Shown here in pieces: positions 58,256 to 64,000 of a stretch of 64,000 nucleotides of DNA. Position 1 is the stretch's first letter. Each line of letters opens with the position of its first letter. Origin of the DNA: Aquabacter spiritensis (GTDB taxonomy: Bacteria > Pseudomonadota > Alphaproteobacteria > Rhizobiales > Xanthobacteraceae). Below the pieces are notes generated by a model. It worked only from the letters and a program-made list of their open reading frames with translations, searched no databases and was not told the DNA's origin. The DNA lies in contig NZ_SMAI01000003.1 in NCBI RefSeq assembly GCF_004346185.1, positions 1 to 64,000 of the forward strand. The letters are read 5' to 3'. The position numbers were made by a program, and so were the translations under genes.

Positions 58256-59572
58256 ATGTCGCTCGCCTCCTCCGCCTTCACCAATTTCCCCCATGGCCGC
58301 TCGCTCGGCCTGCGTCTGGACACGCTGATCCGGCTGCGCTGGCTCGCGGTGGCGGGGCAGACCGTGGCCTTGTTCGTGGTCTATGTGCTGCTCGGCTTTC
58401 CCCTGCCGATCGGTCCCGCCTTGATGGTGGTGGCGCTCTCGGCGGTGGTGAACCTGCTGCTGCGCGCCCGCTTTCCGGTGGCGCGGCGGCTCAGCGACAT
58501 CGCCGCCGGGCCGCTGCTCGCCTATGACGTGCTCCAGCTCACCGCGCTGCTCTATTTGACCGGCGGGCTGAACAATCCGTTCGCCCTGCTCTATCTCGCG
58601 CCGGTGATGATCTCGGCCGCCGCTTTGTCGTGGACCGCGACCGTCATTCTGGGCCTGTTTGCCATCGCCTGCGCCGGCGCGGTCGGACTCTGGCACCAGC
58701 CGCTGCCTTGGGCGGGGTCGGAGGCGCCGGTCCTGCCGGACCTGTTCCTCGCCGGCATGTGGGTGTCGATCTCGGTCTCGATCGGCTTTATCGGCCTGCA
58801 TTCCTGGCGGGTGGCGGAGGAGGCGCGCGAACTCGCCGACGCTTTGGCGGCAACCGAACTCGTCCTGGCGCGCGAGCAGCATCTCTCGCAGCTCGACGGC
58901 CTCGCCGCCGCCGCCGCCCACGAACTCGGCACGCCGCTCGCCACCATCGCCCTCGTGGTCAAGGAACTGGAGCGCTCGCTCGCCGCGGACGATCCCCATG
59001 CCGAGGACATCGCGCTGCTGCGCGACCAGGTGAAGCGCTGCCGCGACATCCTCCAGACCCTCACCTCGCTCGGCTCGGGCGACGCGCCCTTCGACCGCAT
59101 GCCGCTCTCCCATCTGCTCGAAGAGGTGGTCGAACCGCACCGCAATTTCGGCATCGTCATCTCGGTCGCCCTGCCGGAGGATCGCGCCGACGAGCCGGTC
59201 CTGGCGCGCAATCCCGGCCTGATCTACGGGCTCGGCAATCTGGTCGAGAATGCGGTGGACTTCGCCAGCACCCGGGTCGACCTCGAGGCGCGCTGGACCA
59301 CGACGCGGATGGAGATCGTGGTGCGCGACGACGGCCCCGGCTTCGCCCCGGAGGTCAGCGACCGGATCGGCCAGCCTTACGTCACGAGCCGCGCCCGCGA
59401 CCGCCAGATGGGCGCCGAGGAGGAGAGCGGCCTCGGGCTCGGCTTCTTCATCGCCAAGACACTGCTGGAGCGCACCGGGGCGAACCTGTGGGTGGAAAAC
59501 CGCCAACCGCCGGCCACCGGCGCCGAGGTCAACATCTCCTGGACCCGCAGCGCGCTCGCCCTCGAGGCATAA
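58256..59572 (+). CDS. regB: Redox-sensing histidine kinase RegB/ActS
   Basis: Membrane sensor of a two-component system controlling energy and redox genes, 438 residues. Six spans fill the first 180 residues, including the quinone-sensing motif GGLNNPF (about residues 103-109). The H-box is AAAAHELGTPLATIALVVKE with phospho-accepting His222. The dimerisation region has VKRCRDILQT, whose Cys262 matches the redox-active Cys265 of Rhodobacter RegB. Catalytic motifs are GLGNLVENAVDFA (N-box) and VRDDGPGFAP (G1). regA follows after 105 bases. Confidence 0.96.
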   Translation: MSLASSAFTNFPHGRSLGLRLDTLIRLRWLAVAGQTVALFVVYVLLGFPLPIGPALMVVALSAVVNLLLRARFPVARRLSDIAAGPLLAYDVLQLTALLYLTGGLNNPFALLYLAPVMISAAALSWTATVILGLFAIACAGAVGLWHQPLPWAGSEAPVLPDLFLAGMWVSISVSIGFIGLHSWRVAEEARELADALAATELVLAREQHLSQLDGLAAAAAHELGTPLATIALVVKELERSLAADDPHAEDIALLRDQVKRCRDILQTLTSLGSGDAPFDRMPLSHLLEEVVEPHRNFGIVISVALPEDRADEPVLARNPGLIYGLGNLVENAVDFASTRVDLEARWTTTRMEIVVRDDGPGFAPEVSDRIGQPYVTSRARDRQMGAEEESGLGLGFFIAKTLLERTGANLWVENRQPPATGAEVNISWTRSALALEA

Positions 59573-59677
59573 AGGCGCGACAAAACGCCACTGACCGGCC
59601 TATTCTCTCCTCAAACCGGAGTAAAAGCCGGCGCAAGGTCCGCGTCCCCGAGTGCCGCGTCCACAAGGAAGAACATC

Positions 59678-60232
59678 ATGGCCGACCCGATTGTGTCCGA
59701 CCTCGACGGCGAGCGCTCGGTGCTGCTCGTGGATGACGACCGCTCTTTCCTGCAGCGGCTCGCCCGCGCTTTGGAAAGCCGCGGCTTCGTCGTCTCGACC
59801 GCCGAAAGCGTCGCCGAAGGGCTCGCGCAGATGGAGAACGGCGCCCCCGCTTATGCCGTCGTCGACATGCGGCTGGGCGACGGGACAGGGCTCGACGTGA
59901 TCTCCGCGCTGAAGAAGCATCGCCCCGGCGCCCGCGCCGTCGTGCTCACCGGCTATGGCAATATCGCGACGGCGGTGACGGCGGTGAAGCTCGGCGCGGT
60001 GGATTATCTCGCCAAGCCGGCGGATGCCGACGATGTCGTCGCGGCCCTGATGGCGAGCGGCGATCACAAGCCGTCGCCGCCGGAAAACCCGATGTCCGCC
60101 GACCGGGTGCGCTGGGAGCACATCCAGCGCGTCTACGAATTGTGTGGACGCAATGTTTCGGAGACCGCACGGCGCCTTTCCATGCATCGGCGCACACTCC
60201 AGCGCATCCTGGCAAAGCGGGCGCCGCGATAG
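59678..60232 (+). CDS. regA: Redox response regulator RegA/ActR
   Basis: Response regulator of RegB, 184 residues. The receiver domain (about 12-125) has VLLVDDDRSFLQRLARALES, phospho-acceptor Asp63 in YAVVDMRLGDGTGLD, and the conserved Lys in AVDYLAKPADADDV. The C-terminus has a Fis-type helix-turn-helix in NVSETARRLSMHRRTLQRIL, the highly conserved RegA DNA-binding part. GGAAGAA lies before the ATG at 59678. Phosphorylated RegA typically activates or represses respiration, nitrogen and carbon fixation and photosynthesis genes. None of those lie here. Confidence 0.97.
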   Translation: MADPIVSDLDGERSVLLVDDDRSFLQRLARALESRGFVVSTAESVAEGLAQMENGAPAYAVVDMRLGDGTGLDVISALKKHRPGARAVVLTGYGNIATAVTAVKLGAVDYLAKPADADDVVAALMASGDHKPSPPENPMSADRVRWEHIQRVYELCGRNVSETARRLSMHRRTLQRILAKRAPR

Positions 60233-60380
60233 GCGGTCCGCCGAAGACCGCATCGGAAAAGGCGCCGTCCGGCCGATCGCCCGGACGGCGAGCCATCCAG
60301 TTTGCGCCATCGGCCGTATGCAGAGGGTCTTGCCGCCTGCGGATGCCCTGCCGACGATGCCGGCGGGAACCCCAGACGCG

Positions 60381-60812
60381 ATGCGGAGCTTCCTGCCCAT
60401 GCTGACCGCTCTTCTACTCGCCTGTGCCATGGTCGCGGTGCCTGCCGCCGCCACCGCCCAAGGCGCGCCCCAAAGCGCGTCTCAGGATCTCGCCGCCTAT
60501 CGCTGGAAGGCCCGGCCTCTGATCGTGGTGGCCCCCACCGCCGAGGCGGCCGCCTTCCGCCGGCAGATGACCCTCATCCAGGCCGACCGCCCGGGGCTCG
60601 CCGAGCGCGACATGGTCGTCCTCACGGTTACGACGCCGGACGATCCGCTCCGCCGCACCCTGAATGTGCCGGCCGGGGCGTTTCAGGTGATTCTGGTCGG
60701 GAAGGACGGGCATATCGCCGAACGCTGGACCGCGCCCGCGGAGCTCTCCTCGGCGTTCGCTTTGATCGACCGCATGCCCATGCGGCGCGAAGAGATGCGC
60801 CGCGGCCAGTAG
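60381..60812 (+). CDS. DUF4174 domain protein, exported
   Basis: A 143-residue secreted or periplasmic protein. A signal peptide of about 26 residues (MLTALLLACAMVAVPAAATA) is followed by a DUF4174 domain, with LAAYRWKARPLIVVAPTAEA, VVLTVTTPDDP and FQVILVGKDGHIAERW. The fold resembles thioredoxin-like proteins without a CxxC pair, so a redox reaction is unlikely. The start is the ATG at 60381; further ATG codons at 60357 and upstream give unlikely extensions. It follows regA by about 150 bases and converges with mmcB. Confidence 0.83.
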   Translation: MRSFLPMLTALLLACAMVAVPAAATAQGAPQSASQDLAAYRWKARPLIVVAPTAEAAAFRRQMTLIQADRPGLAERDMVVLTVTTPDDPLRRTLNVPAGAFQVILVGKDGHIAERWTAPAELSSAFALIDRMPMRREEMRRGQ

Positions 60813-60821
60813 CCGAACCGG

Positions 60822-61298
60822 CTAAAATTCGCCGAGGCCCAGCGCGTCGGGATCGTAAAGCCGTGCCAGTCGCCCGGCCCCGGCCCGCGCGAGCCGGATC
60901 AGCAGCGCCTTGCGGGTCGCCGCGGGAAGCGGGTGGAGCGGCGCGGGCCGCACAAGTTCGGCGCCGAACGCGTCGCCGACCAGAATACCCACCGCATCCG
61001 GCAGGATCTCCAGGGGAAAATCCGGCGCCACCGCAAAGAACAGACGGTCGCAATGGAGCCGGTAGTCCGGCCATTTCCGGTCGGCCCGAAAATCGGCGAT
61101 GCAGGATTTGATCTCGACGATGGCGATCTCGCCCTTGGCGTCGAGCGCGGCGATATCGGCGCGCCGACCCGAGACGAGGCCGAATTCGGGAATGCCGACC
61201 AGCCCCAAGGCGGCGAGATGGCGCAGCACACCGCGCTGCAGCGCCAGCGCCGCCGGGGATTGGCGGCCGTCGGGCCGGAGCGCCGGCTCCCCCGTCAC
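60822..61298 (-). CDS. mmcB: MmcB family DNA repair protein
   Basis: A 158-residue predicted nuclease of the PD-(D/E)XK superfamily. The active site reads RRADIAALDAKGEIAIVEIK, with the Asp in RADI and the EIK motif, then SCIADFRADRKWPDYRLHCD. In Caulobacter, mmcB protects against mitomycin C and is in the LexA regulon. Its start overlaps the yihY-like stop by 4 bases (ATGA), so the two are translated together. I found no LexA box before the first gene of the pair. It ends nine bases from the DUF4174 gene (convergent). Confidence 0.93.
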   Translation of the reverse strand: MTGEPALRPDGRQSPAALALQRGVLRHLAALGLVGIPEFGLVSGRRADIAALDAKGEIAIVEIKSCIADFRADRKWPDYRLHCDRLFFAVAPDFPLEILPDAVGILVGDAFGAELVRPAPLHPLPAATRKALLIRLARAGAGRLARLYDPDALGLGEF

Positions 61299-62161
61299 GC
61301 CGACACCTCAAGACCGTCCTCTAACGCCTTCCGGGCCCGACGCGCGCGCTCGATGGCGGCGTTGAACTCGCCGCCGAACAGGAAGATGGTCGCGGTCAGA
61401 TAGAGGAAGACGAGCGCGATCATCACCGAGGCGAGGCCGGCATAAGTGGTGACGTAATTGGCCGGGAACTCGGCGAGATAGAAACCGAAGGCGGCGGCCG
61501 CGATCAGCCACAAAGCGAGGGTCACGCCGATGCCCGGTGCGATCTCGCGCAGCGTCCGGTGACCCGCCGGCAGCCATTTGTGCGCGACGACGAGCCCGAT
61601 CACGAGTACGACCGAGGTTGCACCGTAGCGCGCCAGCGTGACCGCCGGAGCAAGATGGCGCACCGCCGGGAGATTGCTCTCCACGATGCGCCAGAACAGC
61701 GGTCCGAGCACCACGAGGAAAGAGAGCGCCAGCATACCGAGCGCGCCGATCAGCACATAAGCGATCGATTCCAGCCGCAGCCGGTACCAGGCCCGCTCCT
61801 CGCGCGTCTGGTAGGCGCGATTGAGTCCGATCCGCAGGCTTTCGACGCCGTTGGAGGAGAAATAGATCGCCAGCGCGACGCCGAAGGTCAGCAGGTCCGT
61901 GCGGACATGATTGACGACATTGTAGATTTCGCGGGCGATCGGCTCCGCCACCTCGTCCGGCCAGGTGTCGAGAATGAGCTGGATGGTCTCGTTGGCCAGC
62001 GGCCGCAGATCGAGAAAGGCGGCCAGCGAGGTCACGAAAATCAGGAATGGAAACAGCGACATCAGGATCGAGAGCGCGATGTGGCTGGCGATCGCCCAGC
62101 CGTCATCGGCCGCGAAGGTCCAGAATGCATCCATGACGATGTGATAACCGCGCCGCAACAT
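61295..62161 (-). CDS. YihY/BrkB family inner membrane protein
   Basis: A 288-residue protein with six predicted spans of the YihY (formerly RbN/BrkB) family. The N-terminus WAIASHIALSILMSLFPFLI is the first span, with a typical helix following. LILDTWPDEVAEPIAREIYN and FGVALAIYFSSNGVESLRIG are conserved, as are LPAGHRTLREIAPGIGVTLA and ATIFLFGGEFNAAIERARRA at the end. Earlier claims that YihY is ribonuclease BN are withdrawn; its function is unknown. It heads the two-gene unit with mmcB. Confidence 0.9.
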   Translation of the reverse strand: MLRRGYHIVMDAFWTFAADDGWAIASHIALSILMSLFPFLIFVTSLAAFLDLRPLANETIQLILDTWPDEVAEPIAREIYNVVNHVRTDLLTFGVALAIYFSSNGVESLRIGLNRAYQTREERAWYRLRLESIAYVLIGALGMLALSFLVVLGPLFWRIVESNLPAVRHLAPAVTLARYGATSVVLVIGLVVAHKWLPAGHRTLREIAPGIGVTLALWLIAAAAFGFYLAEFPANYVTTYAGLASVMIALVFLYLTATIFLFGGEFNAAIERARRARKALEDGLEVSA

Positions 62162-62327
62162 GCCGCTCTTCCGCCCGAACCTACGGATCGGAAACGCTCC
62201 CGCTTGCTTGTCGATCGGGACGCTCCCTCATTTTTTCGTCAGGAGCGGCCGAAAGCGCTGGGGCGGAGGCGCCCCGCCCTGCTCCCGTCCGGCTCGGATA
62301 CGCGATCATAGCACGGCCGCGCCGCAC

Positions 62328-63065
62328 TCAGGCCGGGATCGCCCTTACCGCACCGGCACCCTCTTCCGGACGCAGATACGCGTGCCACAGCGCCTTGTCC
62401 CCGAGCCCGTCGACGAATGCCGCATGCACCGCGATCTCGGCGTCGGTCAGGCGCGGCGGCAGCGGCACCGGCCGCGGACGGGCGGCGAGAACAGGCGCCG
62501 CCACCAGACGCGGCGCGGCGGAGGTCTCTTCCACCAGCCCCACAAGCATCGCCTGGCGCCCGCCGAGCAGCTCGCTATAGACCTCGGCCAGCAATTCGGC
62601 GTCGAGAAGCGCGCCGTGCTTCACCCGGCGCGAACTGTCGATGCCGTAGCGGTTCATCAGCACGTCGAGGCTGTTCGGCCCGCCGGGATGCTTGCGGCGG
62701 GCAAGCGCCAGCGTGTCGATGACGCGGTCGCGCGCGATCACCGGTCGTCCGGACCGCTCCAATTCGGCATTCAGGAAGCCGATATCGAAGGCGGCGTTGT
62801 GAATGACCAGCGTGTCGTCGGCAATGAAGGCCAGGAACTCGTCCGCCGTCTGGGCGAATTTCGGTTTGTCCGACAAAAACTCGGCGGACAGGCCATGAAC
62901 GTTGAACGCCTCCTGCGGCATGTCCCGCTCGGGGTTCAGATAGACGTGGAAGACATTGCCGGTGAGGATCCGGTTGACCATCTCCACGCAGCCGATTTCC
63001 ACCAGCCGGTCCCCGCCGAGCGGATCGAGCCCGGTGGTTTCGGTATCGAGCACGATCTCACGCAT
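62328..63065 (-). CDS. dnaQ: DNA polymerase III epsilon subunit (3'-5' proofreading exonuclease)
   Basis: Proofreading subunit, 245 residues. Exo I is [20 protein letters not shown] (catalytic Asp and Glu), Exo II is [20 protein letters not shown], and Exo III is [20 protein letters not shown] (His and Asp). The C-terminal tail of about 70 residues is Pro/Ala/Arg-rich and would contact the alpha subunit. The ATG at 63065 overlaps the stop of coaE by 8 bases. The order aroE-coaE-dnaQ is conserved in alphaproteobacteria. Confidence 0.96.
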   Translation of the reverse strand: MREIVLDTETTGLDPLGGDRLVEIGCVEMVNRILTGNVFHVYLNPERDMPQEAFNVHGLSAEFLSDKPKFAQTADEFLAFIADDTLVIHNAAFDIGFLNAELERSGRPVIARDRVIDTLALARRKHPGGPNSLDVLMNRYGIDSSRRVKHGALLDAELLAEVYSELLGGRQAMLVGLVEETSAAPRLVAAPVLAARPRPVPLPPRLTDAEIAVHAAFVDGLGDKALWHAYLRPEEGAGAVRAIPA

Positions 63066-63681
63066 GGCTGTCCCGTCTGTCTGATCCGAAGCGGCGGCCC
63101 GGCCCGGCGAGCGCCCGCACGATGCCGCGCACCTGATGCCGCGCCGCCGGAAAGCCGCGCCCGGTATCGATGACGAAATGGGCGCGGCGGCGCTTTTCCG
63201 AATCGGCCATCTGCTTGTCGAGGATGAGGGCAAATCGCTCCGGCGTCATGCCCGGACGGGCGAGGACGCGCGCCGCCTGCACAGATTTCGCCGCGCTGAC
63301 GACCGCCACCGCATCGACCCGCCCAGCCCCGCCGGTCTCGAACAGGAGCGGAATGTCGAGCACCACGAGCCGCGCCGCCGCCGCCCGCGCCGCCGCCAGA
63401 AAAGCGGCTTCCTCTTCCCGCACCAGAGGATGGACGATCGCTTCCAGGCGCTTCATCGCCTCGGGATCGCCGAGCACCTGCCGCGACAAGGCCGCCCGAT
63501 CGATCGCCCCGTCGCGCGCGACGCCCGGAAAGGCCGCCTCCACCGGCGCCACCGCCGCGCCGCGATAGAGCGCATGGACGCGCGCATCGGCGTCGTAGAC
63601 GGGGATGCCCGCCTCGGCGAACAGGCCGGCGGTCGCCGATTTGCCCATGCCGATCGAACCGGTAAGCCCGAGCACCCACAT
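63058..63681 (-). CDS. coaE: Dephospho-CoA kinase
   Basis: Last step of coenzyme A synthesis, phosphorylating dephospho-CoA. From the ATG at 63681 the product is 207 residues. The P-loop is [35 protein letters not shown] follows, and [13 protein letters not shown] is the conserved lid region. The ATG at 63681 has GGAGG seven bases upstream; another ATG at 63687 is too close to it. The start region sits against the aroE stop, so translation is likely coupled. Confidence 0.96.
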   Translation of the reverse strand: MWVLGLTGSIGMGKSATAGLFAEAGIPVYDADARVHALYRGAAVAPVEAAFPGVARDGAIDRAALSRQVLGDPEAMKRLEAIVHPLVREEEAAFLAAARAAAARLVVLDIPLLFETGGAGRVDAVAVVSAAKSVQAARVLARPGMTPERFALILDKQMADSEKRRRAHFVIDTGRGFPAARHQVRGIVRALAGPGRRFGSDRRDSHA

Positions 63682-63683
63682 GC

Positions 63684-64000
63684 TCATGCCTCCAACTGGC
63701 CTTTGGCGCGCAGATCAGCGACGATCAGCGCGCGCAGGCCGGCATCGACCTCCGGCTGCACCCCGAACCAGCGCGCGAAGCCCGGCACCGCCTGGTGGAG
63801 CAGCATGCCGAGCCCGTCCACCGTGGCGAGGCCGCGCGCTTTGGCGGCCTTCAGGAACGGCGTCTCGAGCGGGACATAGACCGCGTCCGTCACCACGGCA
63901 TCCGGCCGGGCGGCGTCGAGGTCGATTTCCAGCGGGTCGTGGCCCTTCATGCCGAGCGAGGTGGTGTTGACGACGAGGCCCGCCTCCCGCAGCGGAGCCG
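63684..64000 (-). CDS. aroE: Shikimate dehydrogenase, 3' part only
   Basis: The gene runs off the right edge, so only the C-terminal 105 or so residues are present. Reading inward from the edge: [20 protein letters not shown] is the hallmark AroE motif. [20 protein letters not shown], then [20 protein letters not shown] with the conserved Gln follow. It catalyses NADPH reduction of 3-dehydroshikimate. Its stop is three bases before the coaE ATG. The N-terminal substrate domain is outside the window. Confidence 0.94.
   Translation of the reverse strand, partial: APLREAGLVVNTTSLGMKGHDPLEIDLDAARPDAVVTDAVYVPLETPFLKAAKARGLATVDGLGMLLHQAVPGFARWFGVQPEVDAGLRALIVADLRAKGQLEA

Overview
The window is high-GC chromosomal DNA of an alphaproteobacterium, most likely a member of the Hyphomicrobiales (Rhizobiales). 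Support comes from gene content and order: parB-parA-rsmG-mnmG followed by mnmE and rho, aroE-coaE-dnaQ, a RegB/RegA (ActS/ActR) redox pair, MmcB, DUF2125, intracellular PhaZ, an alphaproteobacterial-type LexA box (GTTC-N7-GTTC), and three TGTTTCACGTGAAACA parS sites. The parS/parAB cluster and the aroE-coaE-dnaQ block usually lie close to the chromosomal origin in this group, so the window is probably origin-proximal. No rRNA, tRNA, CRISPR array or insertion sequence was recognised.

Layout. 1-1.2 kb: a visibly less GC-rich hypothetical gene, possibly the edge of acquired DNA. 1.5-2.8 kb: ArsR regulator with a two-domain SRPBCC protein. 3.0-6.8 kb: ftsE-ftsX-DUF218-plsC and a small unknown gene behind a LexA-like box. 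6.9-8.6 kb: ChaC-like protein and a DUF2125 protein. 8.6-11.6 kb: aromatic amino acid operon (chorismate mutase, hisC-like aminotransferase, tyrA). 11.8-15.6 kb: GNAT protein, EamA exporter, leuB, pentapeptide-repeat protein. 15.6-18.8 kb: orphan sulfate-binding protein and acsA. 19.0-24.2 kb: small genes, a METTL20-like methyltransferase overlapping an EVE-domain gene, 3-hydroxybutyryl-CoA dehydrogenase and etfBA. 24.4-27.7 kb: type I secretion adaptor and ATPase without an evident cargo. 28.0-33.7 kb: ppc, purA and a membrane protein of unknown function. 33.7-38.3 kb: mutS and a PiT-type phosphate transporter. 38.4-45.6 kb: parB, parA, rsmG, mnmG, an inserted acyltransferase-3 gene, and mnmE, with three parS sites. 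45.6-51.7 kb: DUF255 thioredoxin-like protein, glycosyltransferase, two tandem paralogous lipoproteins, rho. 52.1-56.5 kb: RutE-like nitroreductase, aminotransferase, AbrB-type membrane protein, DoxX, YgjP-type metallopeptidase. 56.6-60.8 kb: phaZ, regB, regA, DUF4174 protein. 60.8-64.0 kb: mmcB-yihY, dnaQ, coaE and the 3' part of aroE, which runs off the window.

Functional links. Division (ftsEX), segregation (parABS), tRNA modification (mnmE/mnmG), repair (mutS, mmcB, dnaQ) and transcription termination (rho) form the core. Carbon and reducing-power handling is prominent: acsA, hbd, etfBA, phaZ, ppc and the RegBA redox sensor. The points most worth following up are the parS cluster around an inserted acyltransferase, the LexA-boxed unknown gene, the ETF methyltransferase near its probable substrate, the tandem Cys-patterned lipoproteins, the palindromic operators before the sulfate-binding protein and the arsR operon, and the displacement of the genes usually found between rho and aroE. 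Most calls rest on motif recognition without database searches.
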